From positions 1 to 60,217 of the forward strand of contig MPNH01000032.1 of NCBI GenBank assembly GCA_002238925.1: a stretch of 60,217 nucleotides of DNA, in the 5' to 3' direction. The position numbers and the translations under genes were made by a program. The notes below the pieces were generated by a model. That model saw only the letters and a program-made list of their open reading frames with translations, searched no databases and was not told where the DNA came from. The first letter of the stretch is position 1. The number at the start of each line of letters is the position of its first letter. Below, in pieces: positions 53,170 through 60,217 of the stretch. This stretch comes from Spirochaetaceae bacterium bin103 (GTDB taxonomy: Bacteria; Spirochaetota; Spirochaetia; SZUA-6; Bin103).

Positions 53170-54585
53170 TCAAACGGGCGCGTGGGCGGGGTCGGACGCG
53201 AAGCTGAACGAGTAAAGCCGGGCGCCGTTGAGCGTGAATCGGAGCCGGACGGTGCGGCCCGCAAGCGCGCCGACAGGCGGGTCGCTCCACGTCACGGTCG
53301 CATCGGTGGCGGTGCTGGCTAGCTCGCCGCGGGCCAGGACGCGGCTTGCCTCGGAATCGAGCACGGCTACGCCGAGCGCGCCGATCGGGGACAGGTCGGC
53401 GGTGACGCATAGCGGGGAATTGTTCCAGGCGAGCGGGGCGGTCTCCACGGTTGCGGGACGGTCGCCGCGCTCCTGCTCGTAGTACGCGAACCCATCGGGA
53501 CGTAGCGTCGCCAGGCACAGGAAGCCATCGCGCCAGCTCGTATGCTGGTAGTTGCTGGCGCCGTAGTAGAGGCGGATCTCGTCGTGCAGGATCACCGGGC
53601 AGGCGGCCGCGTAGGCGCAGCCCCAGTCACAGCTGCCGACCAGGTCACCATTGGCAACAAGCGGGGAGCCGGGACAGACACGGTGCCAGGTGACGGTGTC
53701 GGGGCTCCAGGCGAGTTCGGTCCACACCCGGTCGGTGTGCTGGTCGTGGATCGCCGGCAGGCCGAGGTAGAGGTTGGCGTGCCGGAACACCGGCATCGAG
53801 TAGATCTGCAGGTTCTCGTCGATGCCTTCGAACACCGCGGTGGCCGGGGTCCAGTGCAGGAAGTCGGTGCTGGCGGTGCGCCCCACCTGGCGCGGCGGCC
53901 AGGCGCCGCGGATGCCGTCCACCGCGGCGGCGCCGGCGGTGCGCGGATCGCGCAGCCGCGTGAAGCCCGCGTACTCGCCGCGCTCCTCCACCCACAGGGC
54001 GTGGTAGTGGGTGCCGTCCACCTGGTACGGATTGACGGCGGGGCAGGGGTGGAACCGCCCCCAGCGGATGCCGTCCGCCGAGAACGCCATCGCCAGATCC
54101 TGCTCTTTGAACGACGTGAACATCTTGTAGCGACGGGAAGGGTCGGGCTCTCGCGCTTCCTTGAGCACCCCGGCGCCGTGCGGGCCGCGCAGCACGATGT
54201 TGTTGGCCCTGCTGCCCTGGTAGTCGACCAGACCAAGCTCCGGCTTCTGCCACGCGATGCCGTCGCGCGAGGTTGCGTAGCAGAGCGCCATATCGCGGTC
54301 CGGCGGGCCGGTGTAGAGGGTGCTCTGGCGTTGTTCGAGCGTCATGCCATCCGACCGGTGGTCGACGCAGAACGGGCTGTACCAGCACTTGTAGAGTTGT
54401 TCCTCCGCGTCCCACAGCACGTTGGGATACAGGTTGTCGAAGCGCATCTCCCACGGCCGGTCCTCGCCGAACAGCGGGTTGGCCGCACTCTTCGCTGCCT
54501 CGGCGACGCACAGCCGCGCGTTGTCGATGCGGTCGATAACCCGCGTGTCCAGAACCAGGTGACGTTCTTCCATGCTCCCGCTCAT
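53170..54585 (-). CDS. Beta-propeller glycoside hydrolase-like protein
   Basis: The ~471-residue protein has repeated blades with D-G-x-x-W/F patterns (SRDGIAWQKPELGLVDY, SADGIRWGRFHPC, TDFLHWTPATAVF, SPDTVTWHRVCPG), as in GH32/GH43-like five-bladed propellers. A C-terminal beta-sandwich with LRFTLNGARLYSFSF resembles GH32 C-terminal domains. No signal peptide is visible. Catalytic residues are not certain. The start is uncertain: ATG 54585 is chosen, with 54573 and 54594 also open. It is upstream of the Dpp-type permeases and divergent from the LamG-GH32-like gene, suggesting joint glycan use. Confidence 0.65.
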   Translation of the reverse strand: MSGSMEERHLVLDTRVIDRIDNARLCVAEAAKSAANPLFGEDRPWEMRFDNLYPNVLWDAEEQLYKCWYSPFCVDHRSDGMTLEQRQSTLYTGPPDRDMALCYATSRDGIAWQKPELGLVDYQGSRANNIVLRGPHGAGVLKEAREPDPSRRYKMFTSFKEQDLAMAFSADGIRWGRFHPCPAVNPYQVDGTHYHALWVEERGEYAGFTRLRDPRTAGAAAVDGIRGAWPPRQVGRTASTDFLHWTPATAVFEGIDENLQIYSMPVFRHANLYLGLPAIHDQHTDRVWTELAWSPDTVTWHRVCPGSPLVANGDLVGSCDWGCAYAAACPVILHDEIRLYYGASNYQHTSWRDGFLCLATLRPDGFAYYEQERGDRPATVETAPLAWNNSPLCVTADLSPIGALGVAVLDSEASRVLARGELASTATDATVTWSDPPVGALAGRTVRLRFTLNGARLYSFSFASDPAHAPV

Positions 54586-54613
54586 CTTGGTCATCACGTG
54601 CGCCAGTTGGCCG

Positions 54614-54688
54614 TCAGTTCGGCCAAGCCGTTGCCTTCGACACGACTGGCCGACGAAGATCGTCGGGTAGCTCAATGGTGGTACGCAT
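54614..54688 (-). pseudogene. Truncated antitoxin-like remnant
   Basis: A 24-codon frame starts MRTTIELPDDLRRPVVSKA and stops at 54614. The opening is that of VapB-type antitoxins (MRTTIELDDDL...), but it ends where the second helix should follow. No toxin gene is adjacent. It lies directly upstream of the beta-propeller hydrolase and is probably a leftover of a toxin-antitoxin pair. Confidence 0.45.
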
Positions 54689-54802
54689 GCCGGGACAATA
54701 ACACATGCGCGTTATGGAACGGCGGCTACGCGTCGGGACTGCAGCAAGTCGCCGTTGCGGCGTCGGGCCGTCTGAATCACAGTGGACGGGAGGCCGACCA
54801 GT

Positions 54803-57043
54803 TTGAGCCAAATAATTGATTCGAGTCCGTTCGCCGACGCGCTGGCCGCCTGGGACATGACCGGGGGCGACCGCGAGACGACCACCGGGCTGGCGGTCCG
54901 GGGTGCGGTCGAGCTTGGTGTTCCGTTGCGGGGCGCACAACGAGAGGCCTCGATTGCCCGCGGCGGAAACGGGACGGTCGCGCGGTTCTCCGGCGGGTAT
55001 CTTCGCGCAGCCACACCCGCTGATGCCGGCCTGCGTGGCGATGCGATGAGCCTGTGCATGCGGCTGCGCGACCCGACCGGACGCTGGCAGGCACCCCTGT
55101 TCGCCCGCGACGACCGCGGCGACGCGCTCGCGGAGATCCTGTACGGGACCGACGGGGCCGCCAAGCCGGCGCACTACGGGAGTGCCGGAGAGCCGGGGCC
55201 GGCCACGCCCTGGTACCACCTGTTTGCCGAGGAGGGCGGCCCCTGCCGGCTGGCCGGCACGCGGGCGCTGCTGGAGTACCGCTGGCGCACCCGGCCGGCG
55301 GCCGCGGTGATCCGCTTCAACGAGCGCCGCGGCGCCGGTGATCCCATCCTTTCCGAGGCGCGCGCCGGCGTGCTGCACCTGGGCGTACCGGTCGCATTGA
55401 TCGGAGCGAGCGAGTGGCATGACGTCGTGTTCCGCTTCAACGGCCCCAACCTGGAGCTGTTCGTGGACGGCGTGCTGGTCGACGAAGAGTGGGGCTACGG
55501 TGCGCTGCACCGCTTCGAGCCGCCATTCCTGGTCGGCGCGGCCTGGCATGATGGCGAGCTGGCCACCGGCTTTCACGGCCAGGTGGACCACGTGGCATTG
55601 TGGGAACGCGCGTTGAGCGACGCCGAGATCGCCCATCTCAGCGGTGTCGCGGCGGCGGTCGAGCAACGGGCGGTGGAGATCCTGGGACCGGAAAGGACGG
55701 TGCCTCATCACTGGCGGCCGCGCGGCTACAACGCCTACGCCGGCGACTGCATGCTGCTGTGGGACGGGGCTCGGCTGCACCTGTTCTACCTGTTCGACCG
55801 CCGTCACCACACCAGCAAGTGGAACCTGGGCGCCCACCAATACGCCCACCTGTCGAGCGCCGACCTGGTGCACTGGGAACGCCATCCGTTGGCGATCCCG
55901 CTCAGCCACACCTGGGAGTGCGCCATCGGGACCGGTGACTTCCTCCACCACGCTGGCCGCTACCATGCGTTCTACACCGATTGCGGTGGCCGCTGTCAGT
56001 TCGAGGACAAGCCGCACCGGGGCAGCGGCGTGTTTCACGCCGTCAGCAGCGACGGCATCCGGTTCCGCAAGGATCCGGCACCCGTGGTCCCCACTACGGA
56101 CACCGGCTGCGCCGACTGCTCGATCTTCCACGACCAGGACAGCGGCGCGTTTCACCTGCTGACCCAGGAACGGTCCGCCGCCGGCGCGCTGCAGGTGGCC
56201 CACTACCGGTCCGCCGATCTTGCCGCCTGGCAGCGGGAGGCGAAGCCGTTCTTGCCTGCCGGCACCATGGGCGCGTGTCCGCACCTGTTTGCCTGGAATG
56301 GTTGGCACTACTTCGCCATGGCCAACCGCCTCTGGCGGTCGCGTACGCTCGCCGGCCCTTGGCGGGAACAGACCCCGCCGCCGCTGGCCGGCCTGAACTT
56401 TCCCAAGACCGCGCCGTTCGCCGGCGGCCGCCTGCTGACCGCGGGCTGGATCGGCCACGCCGGCTGGGGCGGCGACCTGCTGTTCCGCGAGCTGGTGCAG
56501 TTCCCGGACGGCATCCTGGGCACCAAGTTCGTGGCGGAGATGATCCCGGCCAGCGGCCCGCCGCTGGCGCTGCGCCCGGAGTCGCTGCACGGCGAGATGG
56601 CGTGGGACGGCCGCCGCCTGCGCATGGCCGCAACGGATGCACAAGACGCGTCCGCGCGCGTAGCCGCGGTTCCGGGCAACGTCCGAATCCGCCTCCGCGT
56701 CGAGGCGTCCGGCGCCACGTTCGGTGTGCGGCTCACTGATGCCGCCGGCAACGGGGTCGCCGCACAGGTGAATCCGCTCCGGCGGTGCGTGGCAATCTCG
56801 GGTCCCCTCGAGCGCACCTCATCGGGCGGCGAGCAACCGGGGTTGCAGCCCGTGGAGGGACTGGACCGTCCCTACACCCTCGACCTGTTCGTGATCGGTG
56901 GCATCGTCGACCTGTGCGTCGACAATCGCTACACGGTCGCCGCGCGCCGCGTCGGCGTCGCCGGTTCCGAAATGCGCTTTTGCGCCGCCGGCGGCCCCGC
57001 CCTGGTCTCGGGGATCAGCGTGTGTCCTCTTGGCGGCAGGTGA
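54803..57043 (+). CDS. LamG-like plus GH32-like glycoside hydrolase
   Basis: The 746-residue protein has an N-terminal concanavalin-like (LamG) domain of about 270 residues (VFRFNGPNLELFVDGVLVDEEW; VDHVALWERALSDAEIAHLSG). A five-bladed propeller follows, with the GH32/68-like start AYAGDCMLLWDGARLHLFYL (Asp as likely nucleophile), SADLVHWERHPLAI, and CADCSIFHDQDSG. A C-terminal beta-sandwich contains FVIGGIVDLCVDNRYTVAAR. TTG at 54803 follows GGGAGG at 9 nt, which settles the start against GTG 54782. No signal peptide, so it is probably cytoplasmic. The substrate is unknown, perhaps a fructose- or arabinose-containing glycan. Confidence 0.78.
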   Translation: MSQIIDSSPFADALAAWDMTGGDRETTTGLAVRGAVELGVPLRGAQREASIARGGNGTVARFSGGYLRAATPADAGLRGDAMSLCMRLRDPTGRWQAPLFARDDRGDALAEILYGTDGAAKPAHYGSAGEPGPATPWYHLFAEEGGPCRLAGTRALLEYRWRTRPAAAVIRFNERRGAGDPILSEARAGVLHLGVPVALIGASEWHDVVFRFNGPNLELFVDGVLVDEEWGYGALHRFEPPFLVGAAWHDGELATGFHGQVDHVALWERALSDAEIAHLSGVAAAVEQRAVEILGPERTVPHHWRPRGYNAYAGDCMLLWDGARLHLFYLFDRRHHTSKWNLGAHQYAHLSSADLVHWERHPLAIPLSHTWECAIGTGDFLHHAGRYHAFYTDCGGRCQFEDKPHRGSGVFHAVSSDGIRFRKDPAPVVPTTDTGCADCSIFHDQDSGAFHLLTQERSAAGALQVAHYRSADLAAWQREAKPFLPAGTMGACPHLFAWNGWHYFAMANRLWRSRTLAGPWREQTPPPLAGLNFPKTAPFAGGRLLTAGWIGHAGWGGDLLFRELVQFPDGILGTKFVAEMIPASGPPLALRPESLHGEMAWDGRRLRMAATDAQDASARVAAVPGNVRIRLRVEASGATFGVRLTDAAGNGVAAQVNPLRRCVAISGPLERTSSGGEQPGLQPVEGLDRPYTLDLFVIGGIVDLCVDNRYTVAARRVGVAGSEMRFCAAGGPALVSGISVCPLGGR

Positions 57044-57148
57044 TGAGCAGGCGGCCGGCTGGCTGCGCCGCTCAGTATGCCCGTTCTCTTCGCAACCGCA
57101 GTTTGATACACTTCGATCGGAGGATCAGATTGGTGGAGGGGTGGGGAT

Positions 57149-57994
57149 ATGGGTGACGGCGCCAACGGTTTGGCCGAGACCTATCGACGGGACGGCTTCG
57201 TGTTCCCGATCGAGGTGCTCAGTGAGGCCGAGGCAGGATCGATCCGCGCCGACCTGGAGGCGGCAGAGGCGGAGGTGGCGGACGATCCGGAGCGCAGCGC
57301 GCTGCTGCGCGGCAGCGTGAACCACCTGCTGCCGTCGTTCGACGCGCTGGTCCGCAACGAGAATCTGCTGGCGGCGGCCGCCCAGGTGCTCGGGCCTGAT
57401 CTCCTGGTATGGAGCGCGGGCCTGTTCATCAAGGAGGCGCACACGCCCAAGGTCGTGACCTGGCACCAGGACCTGACCTACTGGGGGCTGGACGACGTCG
57501 AGGAGACCACCGGCTGGGTGGCGCTGTCGCCGGCGACTGTCGCCAGCGGTTGCATGCGGTTCGTGCGGGGCAGCCACCGGCGCCGGATCGTGCCGCACGT
57601 CGACACGTTCGCCGCCGACAACCAGCTCAGCCGCGGCCAGGAGATCGCCGTCGAGGTGGACGAGGACGATGGCGTGGCCGTCGAGCTGCACACCGGCCAG
57701 GCTTCGCTGCACCACGGCCACCTGTTCCACGCTTCCGGCCCCAACAGCACGGACGACCGCCGCATCGGCGTTGCCATTCGCTATATCGGGCCCACGATGC
57801 GCCAGCGGACCGGCGAGCGCTGGATGGCCAGGCTGGCATGCGGCGAGGACCGCTACGGACACTTCGACCTCGCCGATCCGCCGCGCGGACGCCTGCACGA
57901 GGCGGACTTCGAGCGCTGCAGGCGCGACGCCGCGGTCCGCCGCGGGACGCTGTTCGCAGGCGCCGACCCGAGTCGCAACAGCCGGCGCAACTGA
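57149..57994 (+). CDS. Phytanoyl-CoA dioxygenase (PhyH) family protein
   Basis: This Fe(II)/2-oxoglutarate-dependent oxygenase has 281 residues. The iron site is TWHQDLTYWGL (HxD) with the distal His in LHHGHLFHASGPN, and the Arg for 2-oxoglutarate lies in the following RRIGVAIRYIGP. The N-terminal segment YRRDGFVFPIEVLSEAEA is typical. PhyH homologues are numerous in marine bacteria and act on many small molecules; the substrate cannot be read. It follows the LamG-GH32 gene by 105 bases on the same strand and has a GGAGGGGTGGGG ribosome site. Confidence 0.9.
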   Translation: MGDGANGLAETYRRDGFVFPIEVLSEAEAGSIRADLEAAEAEVADDPERSALLRGSVNHLLPSFDALVRNENLLAAAAQVLGPDLLVWSAGLFIKEAHTPKVVTWHQDLTYWGLDDVEETTGWVALSPATVASGCMRFVRGSHRRRIVPHVDTFAADNQLSRGQEIAVEVDEDDGVAVELHTGQASLHHGHLFHASGPNSTDDRRIGVAIRYIGPTMRQRTGERWMARLACGEDRYGHFDLADPPRGRLHEADFERCRRDAAVRRGTLFAGADPSRNSRRN

Positions 57995-58072
57995 CCCGGC
58001 GACCGGAACGGCCGATCGGCGCAATGTAAGAGTGCCTGTGCGATGCCTTCGGTGGCGCGGACGTCGATGCCG

Positions 58073-58230
58073 CTACGATCCGTAGTGGTGCCGTGCCGCG
58101 ATGAATCGCATGGTCGCGGTGTCGACTCGATAGACCAGACGGTGTTCCTGGTCGATGCGCCGCGACCAGGCGCCGGCAAGTTATCTCCGCAAGCAGAGCT
58201 TCGGCACCTTCCGGGTCATACAGAAAGCCA
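58073..58230 (-). pseudogene. YoeB/Txe toxin C-terminal remnant
   Basis: The last ~33 codons read LAGAWSRRIDQEHRLVYRV followed by a short tail ending RHHYGS, the C-terminus of YoeB-type mRNA interferases with the catalytic Glu/His/Arg region and the final HxY. An in-frame stop precedes it, and the upstream part (EGAEALLAEI) is in another frame, so the gene is frameshifted and lacks its N-terminal half. Confidence 0.65.
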
Positions 58231-58232
58231 CT

Positions 58233-58265
58233 CCTGATCGACACCAACGTGCGCATCGACTACGG
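58233..58265 (+). repeat. 33-bp exact copy of a piece of the AAA-ATPase-like gene at 59.0 kb
   Basis: Positions 58233-58265 are identical to 59988-60020, which encode LIDTNVRIDYG in the AAA-ATPase-like gene. Here the piece lies between the antitoxin and toxin relics and provides the stop codon that ends the antitoxin. Confidence 0.9.
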
Positions 58266-58406
58266 GTAGCGTCCATGCAAGTGGTGCCGGAGGTACAGCA
58301 TCCGAATCGCATCGGACACCGACAGTCCCATGGCTTGTAACGCTTCCGTGGCTCGAGCTTTGGTGTCGCTGTCGATGCGCGCTCGCACAAAGGTGTCGGC
58401 ACTCAC
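58260..58406 (-). pseudogene. RelB/DinJ antitoxin N-terminal remnant
   Basis: From GTG 58406 a 48-codon frame reads VSADTFVRARIDSDTKARA, then EALQAMGLSVSDAIRMLYL, the ribbon-helix-helix half of RelB/DinJ antitoxins. It stops at a TAG (58262-58260) inside the 33-bp copy of the AAA-ATPase-like gene, about 40 residues early. AAGG lies upstream of the GTG. With the YoeB remnant it is the wreck of a RelBE/YoeB-type module. Confidence 0.7.
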
Positions 58407-58618
58407 CTGGCTGACCTTCTCGGTCTACTTGACGTCGCTCTATTGTAGTCACAGCAGCGCCCCGGTCAAGGCCGAGGTACCACATCGGGTACGACGCTGT
58501 GGCGCGGCGAGTCGGAACGGTGCTGCACCAGGACGCGAGTCGGCACGGTCGAACACTGCCAGGAGTAAGCACCGCCACCGTCACCATTTCGTTCACGCAC
58601 TGCGCGCGGGTGCCCGCC

Positions 58619-58905
58619 TCACAACCACCCGGTCAGAGGGCTGCTCGACACCGACGCCGCGCGATCGGCGCCGAGACGGCCGCCACCGCCGCACAGCCGC
58701 GGGTCGAGCAGGTCGCGTACTGCGTCGCCGAACATGTTCAGGCAGTACACGACAATCGTCAGGCACAGCCCCGGCCACAGCGCCAGCCTCGGCGCCACTT
58801 CCATGAACTCACGCCCTTGCCGGATGAGCATCCGGCCCAGCTCGGCACCGAGATCGGCAGCCCGAAGCCCAGGAAGTTCAGCGCAGCCTCGCTCGACGAA
58901 CTCGA
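58619..58905 (-). pseudogene. DppC-type permease C-terminal fragment with frameshift
   Basis: The minus strand encodes SEAALNFLGFGLPISVPSWAG and then, after a one-base frame change, MLIRQGREFMEVAP, LTIVVYCLNMFGDAVRDLLD and a stop. This is the C-terminal quarter of a DppC/OppC permease, similar to the intact copy at 51.2-52.1 kb. The rest of the gene is missing. Confidence 0.75.
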
Positions 58906-59022
58906 CCAACGACGGTCGTCTTCCCGTGGCGCGGGATGACCGTGCCGCACGTGCCGGCTCCATTGCGCGTCGCACCCTGGAGACGATAGAGTCAGTGCCT
59001 GAGGTCGCCACAGGCTACGATA

Positions 59023-60217
59023 TTGAGCACGCCACCCACGCATCCGCGCATTCCCTACGGCGAGGCCGACTTCCGGCGCATCCGCCTGAACCGGTGGCTG
59101 TACGTGGACAAGACCCGCTTCCTGCGGCGTCTGGAGGAGCAGGAGCGCTACGCCTTTCTGATCCGTCCCCGCCGCTTCGGAAAGTCGCTGTGGGTGTCGC
59201 TGCTGGAGAACTACTACGACCGCTTCTGGGCCGACGGCTTCAACGCCACCTTCGCCGGCACCGACATCGGGCGGGACCCGACCGGGGAACAGAACCGCTA
59301 CGTCACTTTGCGCTTCAATTTCTCGATGGTCAACGACAAGCTCGACACCCTGGAGCGGGAGTTCGAGACCTACTGCCTCATTGAGCTCCGGGGAACGCTG
59401 GAGCGGCATCCCGACCTGTTTCCCGAAACGGCGCGGCGGCGCATCCTGGCGCCGGCCTCCATCGCCACCAAGCTTGCCGAGCTGTTCCGGTACGCGGGCG
59501 ACCACGACATCCCGCTGTACGTGCTGATCGACGAGTACGACAACTTCGCCAACACCGTATTGGCGTACCACGGTGCCGAGGCGTACCACTCCTTCACCCA
59601 CGGCGGCGGCTTCTACCGCAACTTCTTCGCCACCCTGAAGGGCGGGGCGGACCGCAGCGGCGGCGGCCTGGAGCGGCTGTTCATCACCGGCGTGTCGCCG
59701 ATCACCATGGACGACGTCACCAGCGGCTTCAACATCGGCACCAACATCAGCCTGGAGCCGGACTTCAACGAGATGGTCGGCTTCACCGAGGCAGAGGTGC
59801 GGCATCTGGTGGAGAAGTACCGCGACCTGGGCGTGTTCAACCAGGACCCCGCGACCGCCATGGGAACTATGGGCCAGTGGTACAACGGCTACCGGTTCGC
59901 CAAAGCAGCCGAGACCGACCTGTACAACACCGACATGGTGCTCTACTACCTGAAGCATTCGATGCCGAACCGAGACGTGCCGGAGTACCTGATCGACACC
60001 AACGTGCGCATCGACTACGGCAAGCTGCGCCACCTGCTGGTGACCGGACGGCAGCTCAACGGCAACTTCGACCTGCTGCGCGACGTGATTGGCGAGGAGC
60101 AGGTGGACACCCGCATCCAGCCCGGCTTTCCGCTGCAGGACCTCACCAAGCGGGAGAACTTCCTGTCCTTGATGCACTACTTCGGGCTGCTGAGCATCCG
60201 AGACGTGCAGGGTGTGC
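59023..60217 (+). CDS. AAA-ATPase-like protein (PF09820 type), 3' end cut by the window edge
   Basis: The frame from TTG 59023 is open to the end of the window, at least 398 codons. It reads RIPYGEADFRRIRLNRWLYV, then the P-loop-like FLIRPRRFGKSLWVSLLENY (near residues 45-64), Walker B-like IPLYVLIDEYDNFAN, the sensor LFITGVSPITMDDVTSGFN, and QWYNGYRF. This is the family that usually ends in a PD-(D/E)XK nuclease-like DUF1703 domain, which would lie beyond the edge. An in-frame stop at 58987 limits the start; AGG lies 8 nt before the TTG. The family is often multi-copy; function is unknown. Confidence 0.88.
   Translation, partial: MSTPPTHPRIPYGEADFRRIRLNRWLYVDKTRFLRRLEEQERYAFLIRPRRFGKSLWVSLLENYYDRFWADGFNATFAGTDIGRDPTGEQNRYVTLRFNFSMVNDKLDTLEREFETYCLIELRGTLERHPDLFPETARRRILAPASIATKLAELFRYAGDHDIPLYVLIDEYDNFANTVLAYHGAEAYHSFTHGGGFYRNFFATLKGGADRSGGGLERLFITGVSPITMDDVTSGFNIGTNISLEPDFNEMVGFTEAEVRHLVEKYRDLGVFNQDPATAMGTMGQWYNGYRFAKAAETDLYNTDMVLYYLKHSMPNRDVPEYLIDTNVRIDYGKLRHLLVTGRQLNGNFDLLRDVIGEEQVDTRIQPGFPLQDLTKRENFLSLMHYFGLLSIRDVQGV
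59988..60020 (+). repeat. Source copy of the 33-bp repeat within the AAA-ATPase-like gene
   Basis: It is identical to 58233-58265. Here it is part of an intact reading frame (LIDTNVRIDYG), so this is the likely parent family of the relic upstream. Confidence 0.9.

Noticed and set aside
53145..53173. TTGACA on the minus strand at the end of the beta-propeller hydrolase gene as a promoter for the Dpp permeases.
   Set aside because: The -35 box is exact, but the sequence 17 bp downstream (TGCTCA) has almost no match to a -10 box.
54689..56644. The upstream part of a 676-codon minus-strand frame antisense to the LamG-GH32 gene.
   Set aside because: Only its last 24 codons resemble a real protein (antitoxin stub). 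The rest is low-complexity shadow.

Overview
The window is a 60 kb piece of a very GC-rich bacterial chromosome, most likely from an uncultured member of the Spirochaetota, probably free-living or host-associated and marine. This is inference from gene content. The run YicC, type-2 cytidylate kinase, a short omega-like subunit and MiaA, a 29-residue COX24/mS38-type basic protein, and Fmt followed by a PASTA protein all resemble spirochaete gene order. There is no rRNA, CRISPR array, phage or complete insertion sequence.

Region 1 (0.4-19.9 kb) is mostly housekeeping. It holds a LOG-family protein, a DUF3179 protein, tRNA-Glu and MurC, then YicC, cytidylate kinase, omega, MiaA, the small basic protein, DHPS, AcpS, TruA, a family-4 uracil-DNA glycosylase, PriA, peptide deformylase, Fmt and a PASTA protein. 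Most stop and start codons overlap or nearly touch. A CBU_0592-like membrane protein, tRNA-Gly, a LarA-type protein and a divergent pair of repair enzymes (PolX and a LigD-type polymerase domain) follow.

Region 2 (19.9-46.4 kb) is accessory and catabolic. It contains an aldo/keto reductase broken by a 131-bp duplication, a GHL6-type glycosidase divergent from an enolase-superfamily dehydratase, and an operon of two ABC exporters around a DUF1854 protein. Next come an M81 peptidase, a flavodoxin-fold oxidoreductase, a sugar ABC importer, ThuA-like, phosphodiesterase and Gfo/Idh/MocA proteins, an AAA/DUF4143 ATPase behind a perfect palindrome, a sulfatase with a DUF3604 protein, a second aldo/keto reductase, a TIM-barrel isomerase and a VapBC-like module.

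Region 3 (46.5-60.2 kb) holds an ABC-2 exporter whose two permease genes are separated by a small structured insert between 17-bp direct repeats, a Dpp/Opp-type importer next to two beta-propeller hydrolases, a PhyH dioxygenase, a stretch of gene relics (RelB/DinJ, YoeB, DppC), and a truncated AAA-ATPase-like gene at the right edge.

Sigma-70-like promoters with TTGACA or near-TTGACA -35 boxes and 17-18 bp spacers can be read directly before both tRNAs, the small basic protein, both solute-binding proteins and the VapBC antitoxin. Start codons are often GTG or TTG, placed here by their Shine-Dalgarno sequences.
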